Shown in pieces: positions 1 through 8,064 of a stretch of 41,314 nt of DNA; the first letter of the stretch is position 1; each line of letters starts with the position of its first letter. The stretch comes from a candidate division CPR2 bacterium GW2011_GWC2_39_35 (GTDB lineage Bacteria > Patescibacteriota > CPR2), in the NCBI GenBank assembly GCA_000995065.1, contig LBWX01000004.1:78431-119744 (forward strand). Direction: 5' to 3'. Below the pieces are notes generated by a model. It had not been told where the DNA came from, searched no databases, and saw only the letters and a list, made by a program, of their open reading frames with translations. The translations under genes were made by a program, and so were the position numbers.

Positions 1-681
1 CACATTTACTATCTTAAAAAATACCTTTTGATTGATTCGGTTATGAAAATAATTTCCTAAATACAGCGCAACTAGGGCAAATGGCAAACTAAATAGAAAA
101 GGCTGGAGCAGTGGCTTTAACGAATTACCAGCTATAAAAAAATAGTTTATAAGCCAAATACTATCCGTAAAAAGCCAGGCCGTAAGAAGAAGCGATCTAA
201 AACTTTTTTTGTTAGTAACCAGAGATTTTGTGGCCGCCGCGAAAAATGGCCCTCCGGAAGATAAGGCCCCATAAGCAATCCCACCGATAAAGGAAAAAAT
301 AAGCGCCATCCTACTACTTATGACATGATTTTTTTTATCAATAAAAAATGTCTTTAAGACCCATAACAGTATTAGAGCACCAAAAACTTTTTTTAAAAGG
401 TCAGACGAGCCATAATTGAAAATCAAAAGACCAATAGGGATTCCAGGTAAAATAGGCATCAGGATGTGTCCTAGCTCCGCCGCATCAACATGTTCTCGTT
501 CTGAGATAAGCAACGGAATAGTAACGGTCATAGAAAGCATAATTAAAACCGGCACAATGATTTTTAGATCCCAAGAATAAGTAAGTACAGGCAAGGCCAA
601 AAAAGTGCTTCCAAAGCCTAAGATTACATAAGCAAAGTTGGCAATACCAGTTGCAAGACCAAAGATTATAAGTCGTTCCAT
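1..681 (-). CDS. TauE/SafE-family membrane permease, 3' end cut by window edge
   Basis: An open frame of 227 codons runs from an ATG at 681 to the window edge without a stop, so the C-terminus is missing. The product is almost entirely hydrophobic, with several membrane spans. It begins MERLIIFGLATGIANFAYVI, and the second half has IGGIAYGALSSGGPFF, a glycine-rich segment like those of TauE/SafE (DUF81) permeases. Family members are thought to export sulfite, sulfoacetate or related anions; the substrate here is unknown. There is no Shine-Dalgarno. A TATAAT box lies 6 nt before the ATG, suggesting a leaderless transcript. The family call is by pattern only. Confidence 0.7.
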   Translation of the reverse strand, partial: MERLIIFGLATGIANFAYVILGFGSTFLALPVLTYSWDLKIIVPVLIMLSMTVTIPLLISEREHVDAAELGHILMPILPGIPIGLLIFNYGSSDLLKKVFGALILLWVLKTFFIDKKNHVISSRMALIFSFIGGIAYGALSSGGPFFAAATKSLVTNKKSFRSLLLTAWLFTDSIWLINYFFIAGNSLKPLLQPFLFSLPFALVALYLGNYFHNRINQKVFFKIVNV

Positions 682-687
682 TAGTTT

Positions 688-693
688 ATTATA
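688..693 (-). promoter_or_regulatory. -10 box of a leaderless promoter for the TauE-like gene
   Basis: TATAAT on the minus strand ends 6 nt before the ATG at 681. A -35-like TTACTG lies 17 nt further upstream. Transcription would start at or next to the ATG. The same geometry recurs before several other genes in the window. Confidence 0.5.
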
Positions 694-736
694 AGACAAT
701 TAACAGATAACAGTAAACAGTTAACAGCTTTTATTG

Positions 737-1420
737 TTATTGTTGAATTATCTCTAGTATCTGCGCCAAGTGTGTTAGATTACCAACTATAAAATCCGCA
801 CCCACTTTTTCTAGGTCTTCTTTAGAATAAATTCCTGTTGTCACTCCGATAGTCTTTATTCCAGATTCTTTACCCGCAGCTATATCTTGTGGCGCATCAC
901 CAATCAAATAAACATTATCGCTTTGTTTAAATCCAAAGCTTTCTTTTGCCCTTCTTATGGCATATTCTACTAAATCAATTCTATTTATGCTGTCTTCTCC
1001 GAAACCACCAATTTTGAAATATTGGTTTATCCCAACGGCTTCTAGCTTTCCTCTTGCTATTGTTTCTAAATTGCCGGTAACCAACCCAATTAAAATGTCA
1101 CTTCTTTCTAATGCCTCGAGCAATTCTTTAACACCAGCTAAAAGAGCCACATGGTCTTCTGGCTTATGTTTTTCGTACAATTTTTTCATGACCGTAATAA
1201 AAAGATCCATTTTTGATAGTATTGTTGCCTCATCAATCCCTTTTCTTTTTAGAATCTCAATTATAATTTGCTGATCGGTCATTCCATGTGGGTTGATTTC
1301 AAAAATACTAGCCTCAACATCAAAAACTCTCCGAAATGCTTCCGGAAAAACAATCTCATCTTTAATTTTAGAGCTTTCAATTAAGGTTTTATCTATGTCA
1401 AATAAGACTAATTTATTCAT
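737..1420 (-). CDS. HAD-superfamily phosphatase (phosphoglycolate phosphatase-like)
   Basis: A soluble 227-residue haloacid dehalogenase hydrolase. Motif I is FDIDKT at residues 7-12, with D8 as the expected nucleophile and D10 as acid/base. Motif II is the threonine in GLVTGN near residue 115. The motif III/IV region is LIGDAPQDIAAG near residue 172. An alpha-helical cap lies between motifs I and II, as in the phosphoglycolate phosphatase/PGMB subgroup. These enzymes hydrolyse small phosphomonoesters in the cytoplasm with Mg2+; the substrate cannot be told from sequence. It is followed by the permease gene after about 55 bp of AT-rich repeat-like sequence. No clear Shine-Dalgarno precedes the ATG. 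Confidence 0.85.
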   Translation of the reverse strand: MNKLVLFDIDKTLIESSKIKDEIVFPEAFRRVFDVEASIFEINPHGMTDQQIIIEILKRKGIDEATILSKMDLFITVMKKLYEKHKPEDHVALLAGVKELLEALERSDILIGLVTGNLETIARGKLEAVGINQYFKIGGFGEDSINRIDLVEYAIRRAKESFGFKQSDNVYLIGDAPQDIAAGKESGIKTIGVTTGIYSKEDLEKVGADFIVGNLTHLAQILEIIQQ

Positions 1421-1487
1421 ATATTAGACTACAGTAGGTTTTAAGATTTAAAATTGTGATTTTGAGATTTGACATCAGGGTTAACTC

Positions 1488-2552
1488 TTATTCCGGTATA
1501 AAAGAAGTGTCCGCTTTTATGTTCTTTATGGATTCTACTAACAATTTAATACAATTTTCAATATCATCAAGAGAAATAATTTCATTTTGAGTGTGCATAT
1601 ATCGAAGTGGAACCGAAACCAAAGCCGTGGCCATTCCAACTTTATTTACCTGCATCAGATTAGCATCCGTTGAAGTTGAAGCTCCCTGAGCATCGTCTTG
1701 GTAAGGAATTTTTTTATCTTGGGCTGCCTTAGTAATAATCTCACGAAGTTTAGGATTGATATTCGGACCACTGGTAACGGTAGGCCCTTTTCCGAGATCA
1801 GTCTCGCCCCACTTTTGTTTGTTTACGCCCGGATAATCATTGGCAAAGTTTACCTCCACAGCAATTCCAACTTGCGGGTTTATACCATAAGCCGCCGTCT
1901 TAGTACCTCGAAGACCAACTTCCTCCTGAACCGCAGCCACGCCATAAACAGCAACTTCTAATTTTTCTTTACTTAAAGCTTTAAGGGTTTCAGCAACGAT
2001 GAGCACGCCCATTTTATCATCAAAACCAGCTGAAACCACTCGGTTATTTTCGAGATGCTCAAACGACGCTTCAAAAGTGATGGGATCACCGATAGAGATC
2101 TTATCTAAAGCATCTTTTTTATCCTTAGCTCCGATATCTATCCAAATATCCTCGAGTTTTGGCACAGCTTTCTTTTCTTCCTCTTCCATCTGATGGATTG
2201 CTTTCCGACCGACAACACCCAAAACTCTACCCTTTTCGGAATGAATATACATCCTAGTTCCCGGAAGAGTAAGAATATTTAGACCACCGATAGCATTTAC
2301 ATATATAAGGCCTTGATCATTCACGAATCTTGCAATCATGCCGATCTGGTCTATATGGGCATCGAGCATCACTCTAACTTCCGCATCCTTGTTTAAGACC
2401 GCAATAGAGTTGCCCATAACATCAGTTTTTACTTCACTTGCAAACTCAGAAACATACTCTCTAAAAACCCGGGCTGCCGGCTGTTCGAAACCGGAAGGAC
2501 TAGGGGCTTCGACTAGTTGTTTAAAAAATTCTAGAGACTCTTTTGATAACAT
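1488..2552 (-). CDS. M42-family metallo-aminopeptidase
   Basis: A 354-residue M42 peptidase (glutamyl aminopeptidase/FrvX type), expected to form large dodecameric (TET) particles that remove N-terminal residues from peptides in the cytoplasm. Di-metal site residues can be assigned: H66 in DAHIDQIG, D178 in SAGFDDKMG, the pair E210-E211 in QEEVGLRGT, E233 in AVEVNFAND, and H320 in RYMHTQNE. E233 replaces the aspartate usual at that position. I chose the ATG at 2552, 5 nt after GAGG; a GTG two codons upstream overlaps that ribosome-binding site. Close to clpP and tig, so it may finish peptides made by the Clp protease (inference). Confidence 0.88.
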   Translation of the reverse strand: MLSKESLEFFKQLVEAPSPSGFEQPAARVFREYVSEFASEVKTDVMGNSIAVLNKDAEVRVMLDAHIDQIGMIARFVNDQGLIYVNAIGGLNILTLPGTRMYIHSEKGRVLGVVGRKAIHQMEEEEKKAVPKLEDIWIDIGAKDKKDALDKISIGDPITFEASFEHLENNRVVSAGFDDKMGVLIVAETLKALSKEKLEVAVYGVAAVQEEVGLRGTKTAAYGINPQVGIAVEVNFANDYPGVNKQKWGETDLGKGPTVTSGPNINPKLREIITKAAQDKKIPYQDDAQGASTSTDANLMQVNKVGMATALVSVPLRYMHTQNEIISLDDIENCIKLLVESIKNIKADTSFIPE

Positions 2553-2615
2553 TTTCACCTCATTTCGTTGAAATATTTAACTAAATTTCTAATTTCTAAT
2601 TAGAAATTTCTATTG

Positions 2616-3224
2616 TTACTTTCTCTTTGTTATTACTTCATCAATTAAACCGTATTTTTTGGCTTCCTCGGCATTCATATAGAAATCGCGTTCCGTATCT
2701 TTAGAAACCTTATCTATGGATTGGCCGGTGTGTTCGGAAAGAATCCTATTCATCTGCTCTTTAACTTTTAGTATCTCTTTGGCGTGGATTTCGATATCGG
2801 TAGCCTGGCCGCCGATGCCGCCAGGGATATGAACCTGATGAATTAGCATTTTCGAATTCGGCAGCGAATATCTCTTGCCTTTGGTTCCGGCAGCTAAAAG
2901 GAAAGCCCCCATAGATGCCGCAAGACCAACGCAAATAGTATTTACGTCGCATTTAAGGTAGTTAATCGTGTCATAGATCGCCATTCCGGAGTAAACTGAT
3001 CCGCCCGGACTGTTTATATAAAGAAAAATGTCCTTTTCCGGATCTTCGCTTTCTAAAAATAACAACTGGGCAATTATTAAGTTTGCCACATTGTCATCTA
3101 TCGGTGTACCCAGAAAAACAATCCGGTCCTTTAAAAGCCTGGAATAAATGTCGTAAGCCCTCTCGCCGATACTAGTCTTTTCTACGACAGTAGGAACTAG
3201 GATTTGATTTCTTATTTGATCCAT
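2616..3224 (-). CDS. clpP: ATP-dependent Clp protease proteolytic subunit
   Basis: A full-length ClpP of 202 residues, the serine peptidase that forms a double-heptamer chamber fed by a Clp ATPase. The catalytic triad is visible: S104 in [10 protein letters not shown]129 in MLIHQVH and D180 in DTERDFYMN. The oxyanion-hole glycines (NSPGGSV, 71-77) and the handle-helix start ([13 protein letters not shown]) are conserved. The gene starts with ATG after GGGGGT. It lies downstream of tig in the same direction, a common bacterial arrangement, but a 240-bp repeat-bearing gap separates them, so joint transcription is uncertain. No Clp ATPase is encoded in the window. Confidence 0.97.
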   Translation of the reverse strand: MDQIRNQILVPTVVEKTSIGERAYDIYSRLLKDRIVFLGTPIDDNVANLIIAQLLFLESEDPEKDIFLYINSPGGSVYSGMAIYDTINYLKCDVNTICVGLAASMGAFLLAAGTKGKRYSLPNSKMLIHQVHIPGGIGGQATDIEIHAKEILKVKEQMNRILSEHTGQSIDKVSKDTERDFYMNAEEAKKYGLIDEVITKRK

Positions 3225-3294
3225 AAATTATACCCCCATTATTTGATATATAGAAATCGATTAACCAATCAACTATCATTAACTTAACAACCAT

Positions 3295-3415
3295 AATGTC
3301 AAATGTCAAAGCCCAAATGTCAAACCAAATCCTAATATCAAATGCCAAAATTTATGAATTTGACCTTTACGCATTTGGCATTCATTTGTCATTTGGATTT
3401 TGTAATTTGACATTT
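3295..3415. repeat. Palindromic AATGTCAAA repeat, copy 1 (between tig and clpP)
   Basis: About 120 bp of imperfect inverted repeat: the left half repeats AATGTCAAA/CCAAATG words and the right half their reverse complement (CATTTGTCATTTGG). A second copy in the same orientation lies at 4808-4915 on the other side of tig. It has no coding potential. It could fold in RNA, but no function can be assigned. Confidence 0.75.
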
Positions 3416-3460
3416 AAAGAACTACTTTTTAGATTGAACATATCATCGCTTTAGAATTTA

Positions 3461-4741
3461 TTACTTCATCGCATATTTAAACAATCGGTCAATCGTCTTT
3501 CTGGTAAAGAGCTGGAGTTCAATATCTCTCTTATTTTCCGGAGTCATATATTTTTCTCTAAACTCACTCGCATTTGGAAGTCCAGTAATTCTTTTATCAA
3601 CTTCGGCCTCTATTTCAGCATCTGTCACCATGATACCTTCTTCTTTTGAAATCTGAGAAAGAACTAAGCCAATTTTTACTCTTTTTTCGGCTTCACCCTT
3701 TAGCTCTTTTTTAAGATCGTCTCTGGTTTTTTTAACACTTTCTAAATAATCGTCCAAAGAGGTCCCACGATAAGAAAAGTTTGATTCCATATCCTTAATC
3801 ATCCCTTCTGTTTCCTGGGCCACCAAATCTTTTGGAATCTCCATTTTGGCTTTGGCAATTATCTTTTCTAAGAGTTCCTGCTCTGCTTTTCTTTTGTTTT
3901 CTTCTTTTTTAGCAGCCGACAAATTATCTTCAATGTCCTTATTAAGTTTTGCGATGGTGTCAAATGGCCCCACCTGCTTTGCAAAATCGTTATTTAATTC
4001 CGGAAGCTCTACCTCTTGAACCTGCTGCATTTTAACTATAAAATGAGCGCCTTTTCCGGCGAGCTCCTTAGCATGATACTCCTCTGGAAACTTGATATCA
4101 AACTCCTTTGTATCGCCTTTTTTAAGACCAACAAGCTCTTCTTCGAAACCCGGGATAAAAGATTTGCTTCCAATGACTAAAGGATGATTTTTAGAAGAGC
4201 CGCCTTCAAGCGGCTTGCCGCCGATAAAACCATCAAAATCAATCTCTACCCTGTCATCAATCTTTGCTTCTCTATCCACATCTCTAAGAATTGCTTTTTC
4301 TTTCCTTAGATTCTCTAAAACTTCGCTGACTTCTTCTTTTTTTAATTTAGGTTCTTCGATTTTTACTTTGAGCGACTTATAATCCGGCAAATTAACTTCC
4401 GGAAGCACCGACACCTCCGCTTCGTATTCTAAAAGTTCGCCGGGTATAAATTTTGTAACTTTTACTTCCGGCTGAGATATGGCCTGAATTTTTTCCTCTA
4501 CAATAGCCTTGTAATAGCTCTGAGGAATCGCAACATCCATAACTTCGTTTTGGAATCTGGCATCTCCCACTTCTTTTTTTAAGATTGCCATAGGCGCTTT
4601 ACCCGGCCTAAAACCGGCTATTTTAACTTCACCAACCAAATGCTTATAAGCATGCTTTTCGTAAGTCTCTATTTCTGGTTTTTCAACCGTAATGGTTAGC
4701 TTGACCCGACTCTCGGGCAATTTTTCGACTTTAGTTTTCAA
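3461..4741 (-). CDS. tig: Trigger factor, ribosome-associated chaperone and prolyl isomerase
   Basis: A 426-residue trigger factor, which binds at the ribosome exit tunnel and holds nascent chains. The N-terminal ribosome-binding domain has the loop GFRPGKAP (residues 43-50), matching the family signature. An FKBP-type prolyl isomerase domain follows at about 155-240 (VEIDFDGFIGGKPLEGG, FIPGFEEELVGLKKGD). A long charged helical C-terminal domain forms the arms and ends near KTIDRLFKYAMK. The start codon is TTG, chosen because AAGGAG lies about 8 nt upstream and the frame then begins MKTKVEKLPESRVKLT as expected. Length matches the family. It is flanked on both sides by copies of one palindromic repeat. 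Confidence 0.96.
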   Translation of the reverse strand: MKTKVEKLPESRVKLTITVEKPEIETYEKHAYKHLVGEVKIAGFRPGKAPMAILKKEVGDARFQNEVMDVAIPQSYYKAIVEEKIQAISQPEVKVTKFIPGELLEYEAEVSVLPEVNLPDYKSLKVKIEEPKLKKEEVSEVLENLRKEKAILRDVDREAKIDDRVEIDFDGFIGGKPLEGGSSKNHPLVIGSKSFIPGFEEELVGLKKGDTKEFDIKFPEEYHAKELAGKGAHFIVKMQQVQEVELPELNNDFAKQVGPFDTIAKLNKDIEDNLSAAKKEENKRKAEQELLEKIIAKAKMEIPKDLVAQETEGMIKDMESNFSYRGTSLDDYLESVKKTRDDLKKELKGEAEKRVKIGLVLSQISKEEGIMVTDAEIEAEVDKRITGLPNASEFREKYMTPENKRDIELQLFTRKTIDRLFKYAMK

Positions 4742-4807
4742 TTTATCTCACTCCTTAGTATATATTTAATAATTCTAATATCACATTCCTCTTTAGACAG
4801 AGAAATT

Positions 4808-4915
4808 CAAATGTCAAAGCCCAAATATCAAATCAAATCCAAAATCATAATGTCAAAAATTGAAAATTTAAGCATTTGATATTCATTTGGCATTTGTAAT
4901 TTGGATTTTGACATT
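4808..4915. repeat. Palindromic AATGTCAAA repeat, copy 2 (between trxA and tig)
   Basis: Same family and orientation as 3295-3415. Both share AAATGTCAAAGCCCAAAT near the left end and CATTTGG/ATTTGGATTTTG words near the right. The halves are roughly complementary, so the element is a long imperfect palindrome. Confidence 0.75.
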
Positions 4916-4958
4916 ATGCTCACTTTTATAAAACCTTAATATGCTTTTCATGCTATTT

Positions 4959-5276
4959 TTAAATTGCCGATAACTTGCTCTTTAAAGATTCCTTATCCTG
5001 CAAACCCACCATCTGATCAATCGGTTTTCCGTCTTTAAAAATAATTAGAGTCGGGATGCTCATTATACCAAAGGCAGAAGCGGTTTTAGGATTATCATCA
5101 ACGTTTAGCTTAACGAATTTAACTTCTTTTATTTCTTCGGCCGCTTCTTCGATAACAGGACTCATGGCCCGGCATGGCCCGCACCATGGCGCCCAGAAAT
5201 CAACTATTACCGGCGTGTCGGCCTTTAAAACCTCTTTTTCAAAGTCTGCGTCAGACACTTCGACAACTTTTGACAT
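4959..5276 (-). CDS. trxA: Thioredoxin
   Basis: A 105-residue cytoplasmic thioredoxin, a disulfide reductase for cellular proteins. The active site is WAPWCGPCR, and the cis-proline segment MSIPTLIIFKDG follows at the expected distance. Length and order match a single-domain thioredoxin. The start is the ATG at 5276 (MSKVVEV), preceded by AGAGAGG 5 nt upstream; an in-frame ATG 7 codons earlier has no ribosome-binding site. No thioredoxin reductase is visible nearby. Confidence 0.95.
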   Translation of the reverse strand: MSKVVEVSDADFEKEVLKADTPVIVDFWAPWCGPCRAMSPVIEEAAEEIKEVKFVKLNVDDNPKTASAFGIMSIPTLIIFKDGKPIDQMVGLQDKESLKSKLSAI

Positions 5277-5414
5277 GTAAACCTCTCTGTTAAACAATAA
5301 TCCTACGTATTATTACTTAAAATCGACAAATTTTCAAGGGGCACAGTATAAGACAATTTTCTATTTCTAATTTTTAATTTCGAATAAAAACCCAATTAAA
5401 CCTTAAAAAAATCA

Positions 5415-5439
5415 AAAAACTGCCTCTAAAGCAGTTTTT
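5415..5439 (-). terminator. Hairpin terminator downstream of the pilin-like gene
   Basis: A perfect 9-bp stem (AAAAACTGC / GCAGTTTTT) with a 7-nt loop, and T-rich on the minus-strand 3' side. A near-identical hairpin followed by the same word TAAAGCTATTA occurs at 6473-6493, so the terminator is itself part of a repeated element. Confidence 0.65.
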
Positions 5440-5495
5440 AAAGCTATTAGCCAATTGCCACTGATTTGGCTAATTGTTGTTTCGAGATAGCCAAT

Positions 5496-6407
5496 TTAAA
5501 GAGACGACGCTTCATATAACTGATTAGAGTAAACACCGCCAAAAGCAGTGCACCATGTACGAGCGTTAGCAAAATACCATTTCCAATTATTTACACCGCA
5601 TCTTTGTGGATGGTTAGTATCTTCAAGCTGAGCAGTTAAATCGTATTCATTTGGACTATAACTAGTTTTACCAACATTACCATAGGTATAAGAATAGCAA
5701 TTATTATTCCATGGATCACATGATGAATTTATAGGGTCCTTAGGCAGACTTGAGATATAAGACGCTAAATCCGACGCCAAAGTATTCCATGAGCTATCAC
5801 GGCTTCTCTTATATCCATTACAATCCCAACCGCACGATGACTGTGGATAATAACCGTTATCAGCCCTATATTTCTTCAATGCTACATTAATTAAAGCCAA
5901 GTCAGCTATTCTTTTAGCATCTCTTTCTATAGCAGTACTATTAGCCAGAAATTCGGAGCTTATACCGGATCCATTAGAAGGAAGAACTTTGGCTGTTAAT
6001 TGATTGTTAATACTGTCAATATAGGCCATATAATAATTATCTGTTCCAGTTGGGTCGCTTGGATATACACTTCCTGTTAAATAAGCTTTCGTATAATTAC
6101 CGGTTGAATCAACATTAAAAATGTTCTGATCGCAGCGTAGTGCTGTAGAAGAATCATCATCCCAAATACAGCTAATCGGTGTTGTAACACTGGTTGCTAG
6201 TCCACCGCCACTGTTTATATACATCTCAAATGCTTTGGCAATTTGGGCCATGTCTGCAGCTCTTCTTGTATTTCTGGCATCCTTGCCGCTATTTCCAACC
6301 CTGATCATAATAATCCCTGCAGTGGCCGCAATGATAACAACCACCACGATTAGCTCAATGAGAGTGAAACCTTTTTGGAATTTTCGAATATTTACTACAC
6401 GAGCCAC
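5496..6407 (-). CDS. Type IV pilin-like protein with two pseudopilin-type segments
   Basis: A 303-residue protein with a class III prepilin leader: a basic start, then KGFTLIELIVVVVII at residues 12-26. Processing is expected between G13 and F14, with E18 as the conserved +5 glutamate. After the hydrophobic helix comes RRAADMAQIAKAFEMYINSG. A related segment, ERDAKRIADLALINVALKKY followed by RADNGYYP, recurs near residue 162, so two pseudopilin-like units seem joined in one chain. Cysteines are plentiful in the second half (CGWDCNGY, SSCDPWNNNCYSY), suggesting disulfides outside the cell. The start is GTG with a strong AGGAGG 5-6 nt upstream. No assembly ATPase or prepilin peptidase gene lies nearby. 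Confidence 0.85.
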   Translation of the reverse strand: MARVVNIRKFQKGFTLIELIVVVVIIAATAGIIMIRVGNSGKDARNTRRAADMAQIAKAFEMYINSGGGLATSVTTPISCIWDDDSSTALRCDQNIFNVDSTGNYTKAYLTGSVYPSDPTGTDNYYMAYIDSINNQLTAKVLPSNGSGISSEFLANSTAIERDAKRIADLALINVALKKYRADNGYYPQSSCGWDCNGYKRSRDSSWNTLASDLASYISSLPKDPINSSCDPWNNNCYSYTYGNVGKTSYSPNEYDLTAQLEDTNHPQRCGVNNWKWYFANARTWCTAFGGVYSNQLYEASSL

Positions 6408-6472
6408 AAGCCCTCCTCTAGATATTTTAAATAACTAGAACACAGATGTCAAAAAATAGGCTTAGATATAAA

Positions 6473-6493
6473 AAACTGCTTATAAAGCAGTTT
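6473..6493 (-). terminator. Hairpin terminator downstream of the GH15 gene
   Basis: A perfect 9-bp stem (AAACTGCTT / AAGCAGTTT) with a 3-nt loop, followed on the minus strand by TTTATAT. It is close in sequence to the hairpin at 5415-5439 and lies just before motif copy A on the plus strand. Confidence 0.65.
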
Positions 6494-6551
6494 CTAAAGC
6501 TATTATCTAAAAGCAATAAGCCATCAGTGAAAATCTCAAGATTTTCCTTCT

Positions 6552-6629
6552 GGTACCCCTGATGCACTTCATATCGAACCGCTTGTTGAGTGGTTGGAAG
6601 AATTAGTGAAAGCTTATAACACTAGCTAG
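6552..6629 (+). repeat. GTPDA..IEPLV.WL coding-like repeat, copy A
   Basis: A plus-strand frame that reads GTPDALHIEPLVEWLEELV and ends in TAG after 25 codons. There is no start codon: the in-frame stop upstream at 6528 leaves only SQDFPS before GTPDA. It is one of three copies (also 7864-7944 and 9957-10037). The first 35 nt are almost identical among copies. Beyond that the DNA diverges but the residues stay similar, as expected of translated sequence. The protein of origin is not recognised. Confidence 0.6.
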
Positions 6630-6646
6630 CGCTTAAACGCCAAATC

Positions 6647-7720
6647 CTAAATAACCTCGAGCTCCTCTGCTGCCATTACAAACATGGAATGACTCCAACA
6701 AAGCGGCAAAACGGAAACTTGAATATTGTTATCAAAGATTTGCTCGGGAATATACTGCTTACCATTCAAATCTGCCAGGACCTTCTGGAAATATCGCATG
6801 GACTCATCTTTCCTGTTCATTTGGGACAAAACAATCGATAACCAGAAATTTAAAAGCGGCCAGTAGCCGGCACCCTTTTTACGATGACCGGTATTTAACA
6901 TCCAACCATCGTACTCATCATGTTCGTACCTATATACCCCATCGTTTTTTACAAGCCGTTCCATAATTAAGTCTACCGTTTTTCTAGCAATTTCACTAGA
7001 TGACTCAATTATCTGGAAAGGCCAAATTAATCCTAAAAGACTGGCATCAATACGTTCATCATTAAGTTTGCCAAAAGATCTTGAAAAAAAGCCTAGACTT
7101 TTAGCTGATCCCAAAAGAGTTTTTTCCATTTCTACAGATGTTTCTTCAAAGATTTTGTTTGGGAAAGCCTCGTTAGCCGACCTCAATCCGGTAATACAAG
7201 AAGCCAGCGAATAGCTAAAGTTCTCTTCTATGTCCGGATAGGTCATTCTTTCCTCCCAAAGATCGTTTGTAGGAATGCTAAAAGAACTATTGCGCCAAGT
7301 TTTAGTCAGACCGAAAGCCGTATCTTCAACTAGTTTTTGGTATTTTTCTTTTAGTTCCGGATGGGTTTGTAAGTAACGACTGACAATAAAAAGAATTAAA
7401 CCATTTTGATCCGGCTGAAAACGAGATAGAGCCTGAAGCCCATTTACATAATACTTTTCATAAAATAAGCCGGTCTTATCCCAGCCTTCTGCCCTGTTTG
7501 CCAACCAATCAAAAAAGGGCTGCTCGATATTATCTATTCCTAATTTTTCAGCGGCAAGACAAGTAAAAGCAGCGTCTCTAGGCCAGACATACAAATAATT
7601 TTTGGCTTCTTTAGGATAATAAGGCATAAAAGAATTGGCAGCAACAATGGCTCCATTCTCTAAAGAGCAATCCCTAATAACCTGCTTACTTGATTCTAAT
7701 AGCGCAGATAGTTGATTCAT
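6647..7720 (-). CDS. Glycoside hydrolase family 15 (glucoamylase-like) enzyme
   Basis: A 357-residue (alpha/alpha)6-barrel enzyme of the GH15 type, which releases glucose from alpha-glucans or trehalose-like sugars by inversion. The family signature is visible: YLYVWPRDAAFT (residues 42-53) with WPRD at 46-49, and DLWEER at 153-158, where the glutamates occupy the general-acid position. A second tryptophan/histidine-rich region (GYWPLLNFW) lies near the C-terminus. No signal peptide or membrane span is seen, so it should act inside the cell. Start: ATG with GGGAGAA upstream. It is shorter than many GH15 proteins, lacking the N-terminal beta-sandwich. No other sugar genes are adjacent. Confidence 0.85.
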   Translation of the reverse strand: MNQLSALLESSKQVIRDCSLENGAIVAANSFMPYYPKEAKNYLYVWPRDAAFTCLAAEKLGIDNIEQPFFDWLANRAEGWDKTGLFYEKYYVNGLQALSRFQPDQNGLILFIVSRYLQTHPELKEKYQKLVEDTAFGLTKTWRNSSFSIPTNDLWEERMTYPDIEENFSYSLASCITGLRSANEAFPNKIFEETSVEMEKTLLGSAKSLGFFSRSFGKLNDERIDASLLGLIWPFQIIESSSEIARKTVDLIMERLVKNDGVYRYEHDEYDGWMLNTGHRKKGAGYWPLLNFWLSIVLSQMNRKDESMRYFQKVLADLNGKQYIPEQIFDNNIQVSVLPLCWSHSMFVMAAEELEVI

Positions 7721-8064
7721 AGATTCTCCCTTATCTTACCTATTCAAAATAATGTATTATGCTAATGAAGTAAAGCCACGCTGCTCTTTTTACTATCGAT
7801 TTTAGGGATTCTTGGCTACAATGCGCAAACAAAAAGAGTCCCTTTGGACTTCTTTGTTTTCTTGGTACTCCTGATGCACCTTATATCGAACCGCTTGTAG
7901 CTTGGCTCGATCAAATTATTCAGGCTTATGATGCCTTTGATTAAACAAAATTCAAAGATTTTATTTTTAAAACCTTTGCAATTGTTTGTCTTATTATGCA
8001 TATTATTGCATGTTTACAGCGTAAAAACTAGATAGAGCCCATCGTGCTCTTTCGATGAATAAAA
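7721..8064. other. Gene-poor gap holding motif copy B and a weak hairpin
   Basis: No complete gene is seen. Positions 7831-7944 carry copy B of the GTPDA repeat. An AGAGC...GCTCT hairpin at about 8032-8049 may end transcription of the HD gene on the minus strand. The 61-codon minus-strand frame across 7816-8001 lies opposite the repeat and has no ribosome-binding site. Confidence 0.5.
7864..7944 (+). repeat. GTPDA..IEPLV.WL coding-like repeat, copy B
   Basis: Reads GTPDAPYIEPLVAWLDQII and ends in TAA after 26 codons. The frame is open back to a stop at 7771 (including NKKSPFGLLCFL just before GTPDA) but has no good start codon. Against copies A and C the changes keep residue type: W is invariant, L is TTG or CTC, E becomes D, and L/V becomes I. 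Confidence 0.6.

Noticed and set aside
3295-4915. CRISPR array suggested by repeated AATGTCAAA words
   Set aside because: Units are irregular, without constant-length spacers, and the two copies are 1.4 kb apart around a gene; no cas genes are present.
7816-8001. 61-codon minus-strand frame in the gap between the GH15 and HD genes
   Set aside because: It lies opposite motif copy B and repeat sequence, has no ribosome-binding site, and its low-complexity protein shows no domain.
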